Shown here one piece after another: positions 7,434 to 16,699 of a DNA stretch of 59,716 nucleotides. The notes under the pieces are model-generated. The model was not told the origin of the DNA, did no database searches, and saw only the letters and a list, made by a program, of their open reading frames with translations. A program made the position numbers and the translations under genes. Source of the DNA: Clostridia bacterium (GTDB taxonomy: Bacteria > Bacillota > Clostridia > Peptostreptococcales > Acidaminobacteraceae); NCBI GenBank assembly GCA_014859095.1, contig JACUUV010000011.1, positions 1-59,716 of the forward strand, given 5' to 3'. The number at the start of each line of letters is the position of its first letter. Within the stretch, counting starts at the first letter, position 1.

Positions 7434-9296
7434 GTGACCGGATTGGACAGATTCATACTTAAAAAGAAAAAACTCATAACTTTGATCAGTGGTTTGCTTA
7501 TTGTGACCGCATTCGTGAGTGAGATGGGATTTGAAAATGCACAGATCTTTATTTGGACACTGATGATTGCTTCCATAATCGGGATCTCGCCTATTGCGAT
7601 TCAAGCCTATCATGCACTAAGAGTCAAAGTGGTCAGTATTGATGTTCTTGTTACTATTGCAGTTACAGCGGCATTTTTAATCAACAATTATGAAGAGTCT
7701 GCAATCGTAACGTTCTTGTTTCTTTTTGGTGATTACCTCGAAATGAGAACACTGAGCAAGACGCGCTCTGCAATTAAAGAATTGACTGAAATGGCACCAG
7801 AAAGTGCATTGAAACAAATGGAAAACGGAGATTTCAAAGAAGTAGGCGTGGACGAAGTTGGCGTAGGCGACCTTTTACTTGTTAAAACAGGTGCCAAGGT
7901 TCCAGTTGATGGTACTGTTTTAACTGGTGAGGGACATATCAATGAAGCCAGTATTACCGGTGAATCTTTACCAGTAAGCAAGAATAAGGACTCAAAAGTC
8001 TTTGCAGGAACCATACTAGAAAATGGAACAATTCAGATTTTGGCGGATCGTGTAGGCGAGGATACGACATTCGGAAGAATTATTGAATTGGTTGAAGAAG
8101 CACAAGATTCCAAATCCGAAGCTGAGCGCTTCATAGATAAATTTTCTAAAAACTATACTCCTATTGTACTAATTTTAGCCGGCGTGGTCTGGTTCTTTTC
8201 GAAAGATATTGAACTTGCAATCACAATTCTGGTTTTAGGATGCCCTGGAGCTTTGGTCATCGGTGTACCGGTATCGAATGTTGCGGGTATTGGCAACGGT
8301 GCGCGACACGGTGTTCTTCTGAAAGGTAGTGAAGTGATCCATGATTTCAGCAAAGTGGATACCATAGTGTTTGACAAAACAGGGACGTTGACAATAGGAA
8401 ATCCCAAAGTGGCTGATACAGAGATCTATACAGATCAAGCCGATAAAATATTGAAATACATTGCAAGTGTTGAAAATGAATCCGACCATCCTCTGTCTAA
8501 AGCAGTTGTAGATCATACACGAGTAACAAAGTTTTATCCAGTAGAAGAAACACATGTTGTAAAAGGCGGTGGAATAATCGCGAAAGTGGATGGTCAGAGG
8601 GTTGTGATTGGGAATGTTGCACTAATGGAGCAAGAAAATATCCATTTGAATGATAAAGTCCGTAAAGATATTGCTCGATTTGAACAGAATGGCAATTCGC
8701 TTGTTCTTGCATCAGTTGATAGTGAGATAATGGTGCTGATTGGCATTCGAGATCAAATTCGTCATGGCGTCAAAGATGATCTTATAAAGCTAAGAAAATT
8801 AGGTGTCAAAAATCTAATAATGCTATCAGGTGACAACCAAGGAACCGTAGATCTAGTAGCATCTGAGCTAGGGTTAAATGAAGCTCATGGGCATATGTTG
8901 CCCGAAGACAAATTGACCTTTATCAAAGACATGCAATCAAAAGGGCATATTGTTGCATTTGTGGGAGATGGTGTCAATGACAGTCCATCTCTGGCTCAAG
9001 CCGAGATAGGAATTGCTATGGGAGGTGGAACTGACGTGGCCATAGAAACATCAGATGTTGTTCTGATGAACTCGGATTTCAGTAGATTGCCTCATGCTTT
9101 AGGCCTTACAAAGGCAACTGCAAACAATATGCTTCAAAATATCATAATAGCAGTAGGAGTTGTTTTAGTGTTACTTTTCAGTGTATTCTTCAGTGATTGG
9201 ATGAACATGTCCATAGGAATGCTGGTACATGAAGTGAGTATCTTAGTGGTGATCTTGAACGGTATGAGATTGCTCAGATACAAAATTAACCTATAA
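7434..9296 (+). CDS. P1B-type heavy-metal transport ATPase with CPG motif
   Basis: 620 residues; GTG start at 7434 with AAGGA about seven bases upstream (TTG 7443 is an alternative). It pumps a soft or transition metal across the membrane at the cost of ATP. Visible are the actuator ITGESLP, the phosphorylation site DKTGTLT (D314), the nucleotide-domain SDHPLSKAV (HP signature) and the hinge GDGVNDSPSLAQAEIGIAMG. The transmembrane metal motif reads GCPGALVIG (C270), so Cys-Pro-Gly replaces the usual CPC, CPH or SPC, and metal specificity cannot be assigned. There is no N-terminal HMA domain; a free HMA protein follows 16 bases downstream. Confidence 0.9.
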   Translation: MTGLDRFILKKKKLITLISGLLIVTAFVSEMGFENAQIFIWTLMIASIIGISPIAIQAYHALRVKVVSIDVLVTIAVTAAFLINNYEESAIVTFLFLFGDYLEMRTLSKTRSAIKELTEMAPESALKQMENGDFKEVGVDEVGVGDLLLVKTGAKVPVDGTVLTGEGHINEASITGESLPVSKNKDSKVFAGTILENGTIQILADRVGEDTTFGRIIELVEEAQDSKSEAERFIDKFSKNYTPIVLILAGVVWFFSKDIELAITILVLGCPGALVIGVPVSNVAGIGNGARHGVLLKGSEVIHDFSKVDTIVFDKTGTLTIGNPKVADTEIYTDQADKILKYIASVENESDHPLSKAVVDHTRVTKFYPVEETHVVKGGGIIAKVDGQRVVIGNVALMEQENIHLNDKVRKDIARFEQNGNSLVLASVDSEIMVLIGIRDQIRHGVKDDLIKLRKLGVKNLIMLSGDNQGTVDLVASELGLNEAHGHMLPEDKLTFIKDMQSKGHIVAFVGDGVNDSPSLAQAEIGIAMGGGTDVAIETSDVVLMNSDFSRLPHALGLTKATANNMLQNIIIAVGVVLVLLFSVFFSDWMNMSIGMLVHEVSILVVILNGMRLLRYKINL

Positions 9297-9312
9297 AATA
9301 AGGAGGAAAAAA

Positions 9313-9540
9313 ATGCAAAAAGCAACCATTCAATTAGGACCTTTAACTTGTCCATCTTGCGTCAAAAAGATAGAAGGTGCAGTAAAATCTTTTGACGGTG
9401 TAGACAAAGAAAGTGTCAACGTAATGTTCAATTCCAGTAAAGTGAAATTTGACATGGATTCGGAAAAACTTCAAGTGATTGATGTTGAAAGAGCAATCAG
9501 TTCACTTGGATATGAAGTTATTAAGTCACAAGTCAAATAG
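9313..9540 (+). CDS. Free HMA-domain metal-binding protein (CopZ-like)
   Basis: 75 residues forming one heavy-metal-associated domain: beta-alpha-beta fold with the metal loop LTCPSCVKKIEGA (CPSC). AAGGAGG precedes the ATG. It probably delivers metal to, or stands in for the missing N-terminal domain of, the ATPase encoded just upstream. The two form one operon ended by a strong terminator. Cu(I), Zn or Cd are all possible ligands. Confidence 0.88.
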   Translation: MQKATIQLGPLTCPSCVKKIEGAVKSFDGVDKESVNVMFNSSKVKFDMDSEKLQVIDVERAISSLGYEVIKSQVK

Positions 9541-9588
9541 AAAAAGTGGTTGATTTAGAATGGAAGTTCTAAGTCAGCCACTTTTTGA
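9540..9588. terminator. Bidirectional terminator
   Basis: AAAAAGTGG-TTGA-TTAGAA / TTCTAA-GTCAG-CCACTTTTT, an almost complete stem with A and T tracts on either side. It serves the HMA gene and the convergent DUF2804 gene. Confidence 0.85.
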
Positions 9589-9609
9589 TTTGAAATTATC
9601 ATTGAGTTG

Positions 9610-10641
9610 TTACCATTTGTTGCGTACTTTTTCTGCAAATCCGAGCAGATTTTCAAATTTTAAATTTTCACCAGAATCAAGAATAGCAGTTCCATTAAAG
9701 TAACCAAAAACCTGATGTTGGTCGCTCAGAAGTATTCCAAATGATGTGTATGCCGATCGATCCAGAATCGGATTGAATGTAGCTTCAAAGCGGCCATCCG
9801 ACGAAGTGAACTGCCATGGAATAAGATAATCTGGAGATCCATCTTCTTTATGAGGTATGTTAAAGGTTACATGATCGAGTTTGTGGGCGCCATCGTAAAA
9901 TAACATGTTTTCAGTGGCGGACGAAGTATCTCCAAAACCGTACCCTAAGTTGAAACCAAATACTTTCCCACCTATAATTCCGTTTGCAGCACTCCAGGAC
10001 CATGTGTTATCGTATGTCCAAACCCCTCTGCCCCAGTCCAAGATGCCAAAGGACTCCACAGGATCAAATACATAATGTTGATTTTTATAGTTCACAGAAC
10101 CATTTGCGCGCATACCGATTATTTTTTGATTGTAATAAAACTTCCGTGATTTTTTCTTGAATGGAGTTGCGATGACCAAACTTTCATCCATGGTAGGTGT
10201 CAAAGTCACATCGATATAGAATGAGGACTGTTTGTGAAACTTAGGTATGTTTAGTCTAATGCGTCTCGCTCCATTTTCATGTGTGAAATGAATCTCAAGT
10301 TTATCATCCTTATAATGAATATCCCCAGTCTCCGAACTGGAAGGCATACCGAGCTTTCCTAAAGTCATGAGTTTCATGGGGCTTATAGTCTGTACTTCGC
10401 CGGTGATGAAATCCAGAAAGCTCGCACTGATGAGTCCCATATAACCGTTATCTGCAATGGTGAGTGCCACGCCGAAATCTTTATTGTAAACCAGATAATA
10501 GTCCCACTCCTTTATGCGTAGTTTGCCTGCTTTGATATCACGACGATCATAGGTTTTGACAGGTTCTGTTGCATAACCGGATTGAGTTAAGCGGCCCTTC
10601 TTATCGAGCAATTTTCCTGCTTCAAGTTTTATTTGAATCAT
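9610..10641 (-). CDS. DUF2804 family protein
   Basis: 343 residues. It matches the DUF2804 family along its length (GRLTQSGYATEPVKTYDR at the start; FGILDWGRGVWTYDNTWSWS in the middle; SSDGRFEATFNP near the end). The predicted fold is all-beta, related to lipocalin/AttH-like proteins of lipid or hydrophobic-ligand handling. The biochemical role is unknown. No signal peptide is visible, so it is cytosolic. It is monocistronic and divergent from the hemerythrin-GGDEF gene. Confidence 0.82.
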   Translation of the reverse strand: MIQIKLEAGKLLDKKGRLTQSGYATEPVKTYDRRDIKAGKLRIKEWDYYLVYNKDFGVALTIADNGYMGLISASFLDFITGEVQTISPMKLMTLGKLGMPSSSETGDIHYKDDKLEIHFTHENGARRIRLNIPKFHKQSSFYIDVTLTPTMDESLVIATPFKKKSRKFYYNQKIIGMRANGSVNYKNQHYVFDPVESFGILDWGRGVWTYDNTWSWSAANGIIGGKVFGFNLGYGFGDTSSATENMLFYDGAHKLDHVTFNIPHKEDGSPDYLIPWQFTSSDGRFEATFNPILDRSAYTSFGILLSDQHQVFGYFNGTAILDSGENLKFENLLGFAEKVRNKW

Positions 10642-10780
10642 GTTTTTCCCCCTCTGAAAAAAAGTACCATTTCTTTGTATTTATATTATAATATAAGGAA
10701 GAAGATAAACATAGCCAAGTTACTGATGTGATAAAGATTATATATAGATGCAGTGAATACAAAAAAACGGGGGGCTAAGT

Positions 10781-11902
10781 ATGGAAGGGATTTATTTTCA
10801 ATGGGATAAAGATTTTTTGACAGGACTCAATAAAGTAGATGAACAACATCGTGGATTGGTTGAAATCATTAATGATCTTCTGAAATTCAGTTTAAAAACC
10901 GAATTGATTGGAGTTGACGAAATTGATGAAATACTTGATAGATTAACAAACTATGTGGTGGATCATTTTCAGACCGAAGATGAGCTGATGTTTGCATATG
11001 GAATTGATACACGTCATATTGAGTTGCATAAGAGACTCCATAGTGATTTTGTGAGAAATGTGAATCGGTATTTTTCCAATAAAAATGAATTGAGAGATCC
11101 AGAAAAATTGAATGAGGTATCAGAATTTTTAGTTCGATGGCTTGCATATCATATTTTGAATACAGACAAGAGTATGGTCCGTCAAATGGAATATATCAAA
11201 AATGATGGATTGACAGGAGTAGAGGCATATGAAAAAGATCAAGGCTATGTGGATGCGACGACGGAACCACTTTTGAAAGCGCTTAAAGGTTTGTTTTATT
11301 TAGTATCTCAAAAAAACAAGGAACTTGAAAATCAAAATCAGGAACTTGAGATCAGGGTCAAAGAGCGGACTATAGCACTTGAAGATGCAAACCGAAAACT
11401 GCAAGAACTATCTATGAATGATGCACTTACAGGACTGCCGAACCGTCGATATATAATGGGTGAAATTGATCGTTTAATCGATCATTATGAGAGGTATCAA
11501 GTTGTTTTTTCTGTGCTTTTTATCGATCTGGACAAGTTCAAGGCGGTCAATGACACTTATGGACATGAAAAGGGAGATGAGGTGCTAAAATGGATATCGG
11601 GGTTCTTAAAGAAAAATGTTAGAAAAACGGATATCGCATGTAGACTCGGCGGGGACGAATTTGTAGTTGTGAGTCCACATTCAAATGGAGAAGGTGCACT
11701 TTCATTAGCCCAAAAGCTTTGTGAGTTGCTACATTCTGAGGAATCTCAAATTCAAATACCTTTCTGGAAACCTTCCTTCAGCATAGGTGTTGCTGAAGTC
11801 AATGCCAATGTCAAATCAGCAAGCGGGTTGTTGATCGAAGCAGATGCAGCGATGTATGAAGTTAAGAAGAGCGGGCGCGGCGGAGCACATCTAATGTTAT
11901 GA
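10781..11902 (+). CDS. Bacteriohemerythrin-diguanylate cyclase (oxygen-sensing candidate)
   Basis: 373 residues. Residues about 5-135 are a hemerythrin domain with the full set of di-iron ligands: H23, H62, E66, H83, H87, H124 and D129. A coiled coil follows (about 175-205, rich in E, N, Q, K). The GGDEF domain has an intact RLGGDEF active site (290-294) and an RKTD inhibitory site (281-284) five residues before it, so it should make cyclic di-GMP under product inhibition. Oxygen or redox sensing by the di-iron site is known for related proteins (Vibrio Bhr-DGC) and inferred here. It is cytosolic, with no membrane segment. GGGGGG precedes the ATG. Confidence 0.92.
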   Translation: MEGIYFQWDKDFLTGLNKVDEQHRGLVEIINDLLKFSLKTELIGVDEIDEILDRLTNYVVDHFQTEDELMFAYGIDTRHIELHKRLHSDFVRNVNRYFSNKNELRDPEKLNEVSEFLVRWLAYHILNTDKSMVRQMEYIKNDGLTGVEAYEKDQGYVDATTEPLLKALKGLFYLVSQKNKELENQNQELEIRVKERTIALEDANRKLQELSMNDALTGLPNRRYIMGEIDRLIDHYERYQVVFSVLFIDLDKFKAVNDTYGHEKGDEVLKWISGFLKKNVRKTDIACRLGGDEFVVVSPHSNGEGALSLAQKLCELLHSEESQIQIPFWKPSFSIGVAEVNANVKSASGLLIEADAAMYEVKKSGRGGAHLML

Positions 11903-12307
11903 TGAAGCGAGTTTGACTAAAAAATCATACAGATGTATAATCACTTGAGCGCTGTAGTATGCAGATTTGCTCATACACCAATAGAGGTGTTTTGAATGTC
12001 GGATATTTAAGAAGAAGTTTGAAAATTTCAAGGATGATGTCCTTAACAAGATCAATGACAAAATGGATGAATCCGAAAAAAAATAAATTTAAATCACGAA
12101 AATTAATGCAACCACTAATATTTCAGATCTAATAATTTGATCTAAATATTTGGAATGGTTGTATTTTTCTTTTGTAATTACTTGTGAAAGATAATTGTCG
12201 GACAAATATTTTTTGTTAATAATTTTGCAACTTGCAGAAATTTCAGACAAACAAATATGTTATACTGAAGAAAAAATAGCATGTCACAAATTGGGGGACT
12301 TTAATAA
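11903..12307. other. Intergenic region with a degenerate short frame
   Basis: This 405-base gap holds a lysine/aspartate-rich reading frame (about 12007-12085) without a usable start, probably a decayed small gene, and the hairpin listed at 12105-12170. I see no other gene or RNA. Confidence 0.5.
12105..12170 (+). terminator. Long hairpin terminator
   Basis: AATGCAACCA-CTAATATTT-CAGATC pairs imperfectly with GATCT-AAATATT-TGG-AATGGTTGTATT, followed by T-rich sequence. It probably ends the GGDEF transcript or a small transcript from the gap. Confidence 0.6.
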
Positions 12308-13912
12308 GTGTTTATATCAATTTTATTTGGTCTGATTGGTGGCTTAGGGCTGTTCTTGTTTGGTATGAATATGATGGCCTCGGGGATGCAGAAAGCTGCA
12401 GGTAATAAATTAAGACGCATATTGGAACTGTTGACATCCAATCCTTACATGGCTACTCTTACAGGTATTCTAGTAACAATTGTTGTACAAAGCAGCAGCA
12501 CCACTTCTGTAATGGTTGTGGGTTTTACAAACTCAGGGCTCATGGGACTTTCTCAAGCTCTTGGTACCATGCTTGGTGCGAGCATTGGAACCACAATTAC
12601 CGCCCAGTTGATTTCCTTTGATTTTTCATTGATTGTGTATCCACTTATTGGAGTGGGTGTCGGACTTCATATGTTTGGCAAGAAACGCCTATATAAGTCT
12701 ATAGGGCAAAGTATACTCGGTTTTACGATATTGTTTATTGGTCTTGAAATTATGTCGGAAGCTATGTATCCATTAAGAGATTTTGCATTTTTCCATAATC
12801 TTATGGTATCTGTGGGCAGCGCACCTATTTTAGGTGTGTTGATCGGTGCTATCTTTACAGCCCTAATTCAAAGCAGTAGTGCCACCTCTGGTGTTGTGAT
12901 TGCAATGACGCTCCAAGGTACAATCAATGCACCTGCAGCGATTGCCTTGATGCTCGGAGCCAATATTGGAACGACTATAACCGCTGCTCTCGCAAGTATT
13001 GGAACCAATATCACAGCGAGGCGGTCCGTTCTCGCCATTTTCCTCGTGAAAATACTTGGAACTGTTGTTGTGCTGATCTTATTCCGTCCATTCTTGGATT
13101 TGGTTTCATTGACATCAAATTCCATTACACGTGTTGTGGCCAATGCGCATACAATTTTCAATGTTGCAAATGTGCTCCTTTTCATACCGTTTATGAAACC
13201 GGTGCTGAGTTTTGTAGTTAAAGCTATACCTGGTGAGGACATTGTTCTGGAAACTGGTCCAAGGCATCTTAATGACCGTCTTCTCAGTTCGCCTGTCGCG
13301 GCTCTTGAAGCGGCAAGACAAGAGGTCCTACACATGTCCAATATATCCAGAGAACTTGTGGCTCAATCCATTCGTATTTTTTTATACGAAGAAAAGCATT
13401 TAATTGAAGGATGTATAAAGAAAGAAGAACTGATTGACAGTCTTGAAAAAGAAATTGTGATTTTTTTGAATAAATTGGCGCAAAGCTCTCTAAGTAAAAA
13501 TCAGACAGAAGCAATCTATGCACTGATGCATATCAGCAGTGACGTGGAGCGCATCGGTGACCATGGGATCAACATCATAAAAATGGCTGAAATCAAAATG
13601 GAAGAGCAACTTAAGTTTTCTGAAGTGGCCATCGAGGAACTGGTTCACTTCCATAGTATGGTGGATCAAATGCTTGAAAGCGCGATTGAGGCATTCATCA
13701 AAGACGACGTTAAACTTGCAAGTCAGGTGATTCTTAAAGATGATGAGGTCGATGCTGAAGAAAGAAACTTGAGGAAAAGTCATATAGAGAGGCTCAAACA
13801 GGGGATTTGTTTGCCCCATTCCGGGATACTGTTTTTAGATGTGATCAGTAATCTTGAAAGAGTTGGAGATCATTCTACAAATTTGGCGGAAGTTGTGACA
13901 GGAGAGTTTTAG
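12308..13912 (+). CDS. Na/Pi cotransporter family protein with C-terminal PhoU-like domain
   Basis: 534 residues; GTG start with TTGGGGGACT upstream. It is a membrane protein of the type II Na+-phosphate cotransporter family. The two inverted QSSS repeats are VVQSSSTTSVMVVGFTNSG and IQSSSATSGVVIAMTLQG, each followed by a LGA(S/N)IGTTIT motif. Residues about 1-310 form the membrane part. Residues about 335-534 are a helical PhoU-like domain (repeated SDVERIGDHGINI and SNLERVGDHSTNLAE). The fusion is common in Clostridia and is thought to sense or gate phosphate uptake. Confidence 0.92.
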   Translation: MFISILFGLIGGLGLFLFGMNMMASGMQKAAGNKLRRILELLTSNPYMATLTGILVTIVVQSSSTTSVMVVGFTNSGLMGLSQALGTMLGASIGTTITAQLISFDFSLIVYPLIGVGVGLHMFGKKRLYKSIGQSILGFTILFIGLEIMSEAMYPLRDFAFFHNLMVSVGSAPILGVLIGAIFTALIQSSSATSGVVIAMTLQGTINAPAAIALMLGANIGTTITAALASIGTNITARRSVLAIFLVKILGTVVVLILFRPFLDLVSLTSNSITRVVANAHTIFNVANVLLFIPFMKPVLSFVVKAIPGEDIVLETGPRHLNDRLLSSPVAALEAARQEVLHMSNISRELVAQSIRIFLYEEKHLIEGCIKKEELIDSLEKEIVIFLNKLAQSSLSKNQTEAIYALMHISSDVERIGDHGINIIKMAEIKMEEQLKFSEVAIEELVHFHSMVDQMLESAIEAFIKDDVKLASQVILKDDEVDAEERNLRKSHIERLKQGICLPHSGILFLDVISNLERVGDHSTNLAEVVTGEF

Positions 13913-13927
13913 AAAAAAGGAGGCCAT

Positions 13928-14343
13928 ATGATTTACAGAAATGCTATAGTGGAGGACATTCCAGCAATACTTGCACTACAAAAAAAGTATCTTGGACTTT
14001 CTGGTCCAAATGGCCACTGTTTCAACATATGATCAAAGACTTGCCCAATCTGGAATATAAAGGCATCCCATTATCTACTGAAAATTCATATCAGTATGGT
14101 CCGATTTGTATAGACACGGCTTACCGTAGCACAGAAGTACTTCCAAACGTGTTCAAATATTCCGCTTTACAGATGAAAGAACGTTTCAAGGTACTTGTTA
14201 CTTTCATCAATCATATCAACCCAAGATCCTACAATGCACATGTGAGGAAACTTGGACTAGATGTCATACAGGATTTTGAGTTCAATAATAATCAATATTA
14301 TGAGCTGGCTCTGGATTTGACGAATTATGGAGAGAAATTATGA
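13928..14343 (+). pseudogene. GNAT acetyltransferase, internally deleted and frameshifted
   Basis: An intact start (AAAAGGAGGCCAT then ATG 13928) encodes MIYRNAIVEDIPAILALQKK but hits a stop at 14030. The C-terminal half continues in another frame: the codons upstream of 14029 read FWSKWPLFQHMIKDLPN, then the fragment runs to 14343 ending ELALDL. About 50 codons of the GNAT core seem to be missing between the halves, judging from a usual length near 160-170. It should be inactive as an acetyltransferase. Its last codons overlap the B3/B4 gene start (ATGA). Confidence 0.75.
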
Positions 14344-15044
14344 AAAAATTTATCATTGAAGAACAATTTTGGGAAGTGTTTCCGGAGGCAAAGATAGGTG
14401 TAATAGTTTGTCGTGGAATCGACAATGTTGTAAAAGACCCGGAACAATATAAAAATCTGCTTCAATCTTCAGAGGAATTGGCTTTGTCCCATTTCAAAAA
14501 GGATGAATTCAGCAGCAACGAAGTCATAAAGGTATGGAGAGAGGCTTTTCAAAAGTTCAAGACTAAGAAGGGGGCAAGGTCCTCAATTGAGGCACTGCTT
14601 AAGCGTGTCAACAAAGGAGATCACATTGGTACAATCAATCCACTGGTGGACATATACAATTCTATCTCACTTAAATATGCCTTACCTTGTGGTGGAGAGG
14701 ACATCGATACATTCGTTGGTGATATCAAACTGACAAAAGCTGTTGGTGACGAGCCTTTTATCACATTAGGAACTGATGAAAATGCATCGCCTTATGAAGG
14801 TGAAATAGTTTATAAAGATGAGCAAGGTGCAATTTGCAGATGTTGGAACTGGAGAGAATCTGTCAGAACTATGCTAACAGAAAACACTAAGAATGCATTT
14901 CTATGTATTGAACTCGTTGACGTTGATAGGGTTGAGATATTCGAGTCAGCAATTAATGAACTTGCTGATTTAGTCAATCAAAACTTAGGCGGAACTTACA
15001 AAATTTCAGTACTTGACAGGGACCAAAAGGAAATTGAAATATAA
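14340..15044 (+). CDS. B3/B4 tRNA-binding domain protein
   Basis: 234 residues, a free-standing form of the B3/B4 domain found in the beta subunit of phenylalanyl-tRNA synthetase. In that enzyme the domain hydrolyses mischarged Tyr-tRNA(Phe). The stretches SSIEALLKRV, INPLVDIYNSISLKYALPCGGEDID and CRCWNWRESVRTMLTE are characteristic of the free-standing clade. It may act as a trans-editing enzyme; the substrate is unknown. The start overlaps the preceding stop in an ATGA, so it was once coupled to the broken acetyltransferase gene. Confidence 0.85.
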   Translation: MKKFIIEEQFWEVFPEAKIGVIVCRGIDNVVKDPEQYKNLLQSSEELALSHFKKDEFSSNEVIKVWREAFQKFKTKKGARSSIEALLKRVNKGDHIGTINPLVDIYNSISLKYALPCGGEDIDTFVGDIKLTKAVGDEPFITLGTDENASPYEGEIVYKDEQGAICRCWNWRESVRTMLTENTKNAFLCIELVDVDRVEIFESAINELADLVNQNLGGTYKISVLDRDQKEIEI

Positions 15045-15081
15045 ACAACAAAGCGCAAAGTGTTAAGAAATTTTTGCGAGA

Positions 15082-15375
15082 GTGGGTTATGCTGATTGCA
15101 GGAGGTGTGAAATGTACTATAGCGGCGTGCTTAAAAGAATCGTTAAATCTCCGAATATGTATTTTTTTGAAACCTATGTGATTATTGAGCAAAATCAAAC
15201 TCTATATCCAATAGAAATCAAAAAAAGTGCACAGTCTAAACCAAACTCAATCAGACATTTAAAAGTGCTTGAAAAAACTGGAAGGCAGATAGATTTGGGA
15301 GCGGTCATTTGCTTATGTAGTAATATTATACCAATTGATCGTAACAATAACTTTGTTCCAGTAAGTATGATTTGA
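15082..15375 (+). pseudogene. Remnant of a DUF4143-type AAA ATPase (C-terminal domain)
   Basis: A frame with a usable start at 15112 (GGAGGTG upstream) encodes KSPNMYFF, then ETYVIIE, then QNQTLYPIEIKKSAQ and ends RNNNFVPVSMI. In complete DUF4143 proteins these three segments are separated by about 40 and 25 residues. Both joins lie where the family has similar words (FFDT versus FFET; VIIE versus LIIE), as if deletions occurred between short repeats. The N-terminal ATPase is absent. It may be translated as an 87-residue scrap but cannot be a working ATPase. Confidence 0.75.
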
Positions 15376-15489
15376 AATTAGTTGCTAGTATTAATGTCAT
15401 ATCCTCCAACAAATTTTGTATAGCCCTCCAATATCATTATTAATAAACGTTGGTTATAATTAAACCAAGTAAAAAATCTTGGAGGGCAT

Positions 15490-16584
15490 ATGGCTAAGTT
15501 AACACTCAATAATATCAATAAGATCTACGACAATGGATTTCAAGCTGTAAAAGGCGTTGATCTTGAAATCGCAGACAAAGAATTTATGATTCTTGTAGGA
15601 CCGTCCGGCTGTGGAAAGACTACGACACTTCGAATGATTGCTGGTCTTGAGGAAATCACGGATGGTGATCTCAGAATTGGTGACGAATTGGTCAACGATA
15701 TCGCGCCGAAGGATCGAAATATAGCAATGGTATTTCAAAATTACGCACTTTATCCCCATATGTCGGTATATGACAATATGGCATTTGGACTCAAACTCAA
15801 AAAGACACCTAAGGGCGAAATTAAAGAACGCATCGATAAAGCAGCAAAGATATTGGATATCGAGCAACTATTGACTAGAAAGCCAAAACAACTTTCAGGT
15901 GGACAAAGACAAAGGGTTGCACTTGGGCGAGCAATCGTCAGAAAACCTGAAGTGTTTTTGATGGATGAGCCTTTATCAAATCTTGATGCGAAACTCAGAA
16001 TCCAGATGCGTGCTGAACTCATCAGACTTCACAATGAGCTGCAAACGACATTTGTATACGTAACGCATGATCAGACTGAAGCAATGACTATGGGAACAAG
16101 AATTTGCGTAATGAATGATGGCATCATTCAACAGGTCGCGGAACCTAAAACTATTTACAACAAGCCTGCAAATTTGTTCGTAGCAGGTTTCATAGGTGCG
16201 CCGCAGATGAATTTCATCCCGGCCAAACTCATTGAAAAGGATGGCAAGATTGTTGCCGGTATTGATGGAAGTGAAATCTTACTCAGTACGGAAAGTGCAT
16301 CAAAAGTCAAAGCTGGAAATTATGTAGGCAAAGATGTAATCGTCGGTGTCAGACCTGAAAACATTAAAATTGTGGATGGGGATACCGGTCTTAAAGTCAA
16401 AGTCGAAGTCACAGAACTTTTAGGCAGTGATTCCAATATATATTTCACTTTCAGAGACAAACAATATATCGCTAAAGAAGATGGTTCAATCGATTTGAAA
16501 TTTGGTCAAGAAATCCATATTGCATTTGATAACGAAAGAATTCATTTATTCGATAAAGAAACTGAGCAATCAATCCTCCGTTGA
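15490..16584 (+). CDS. msmK: Multiple-sugar ABC transporter ATP-binding protein (MsmK/UgpC type)
   Basis: 364 residues, ATG 15490 after GGAGGGCAT. Walker A GPSGCGKTT, Q-loop MVFQNYALYPHM, signature LSGGQRQRVALGRA, Walker B VFLMDEPLSNLDAKLR and the switch histidine in YVTHDQTEAM are all present. Residues about 240-364 are the TOBE/OB regulatory domain. Such ATPases often serve several sugar importers. The xylo-oligosaccharide importer at 23.9-27.2 kb has no ATPase of its own and is the likely client. A terminator follows. Confidence 0.93.
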   Translation: MAKLTLNNINKIYDNGFQAVKGVDLEIADKEFMILVGPSGCGKTTTLRMIAGLEEITDGDLRIGDELVNDIAPKDRNIAMVFQNYALYPHMSVYDNMAFGLKLKKTPKGEIKERIDKAAKILDIEQLLTRKPKQLSGGQRQRVALGRAIVRKPEVFLMDEPLSNLDAKLRIQMRAELIRLHNELQTTFVYVTHDQTEAMTMGTRICVMNDGIIQQVAEPKTIYNKPANLFVAGFIGAPQMNFIPAKLIEKDGKIVAGIDGSEILLSTESASKVKAGNYVGKDVIVGVRPENIKIVDGDTGLKVKVEVTELLGSDSNIYFTFRDKQYIAKEDGSIDLKFGQEIHIAFDNERIHLFDKETEQSILR

Positions 16585-16598
16585 TTCTTACATCCTAC

Positions 16599-16641
16599 AT
16601 TGGGACAGAGCCTCCACTTCTGTCCCATATCCCTTTTTTAA
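16599..16641 (+). terminator. Terminator after msmK
   Basis: TGGGACAGA and TCTGTCCCA arms with a nine-base loop, then CCCTTTTTTT. Confidence 0.8.
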
Positions 16642-16699
16642 AAATTGTGCTAGAATTGTAATATACCTTAAAAGGGAAATATTTAGGAGAGGTGGATGT

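Noticed and set aside
12007-12085. Lys/Asp-rich reading frame ending DKMDESEKK
   Set aside because: A stop codon precedes it in frame with no start codon or ribosome site; treated as decayed sequence.
16502-16699. N-terminal extension of the PucR-type regulator
   Set aside because: It would run across the msmK end and its terminator; the ribosome site supports ATG 16700.
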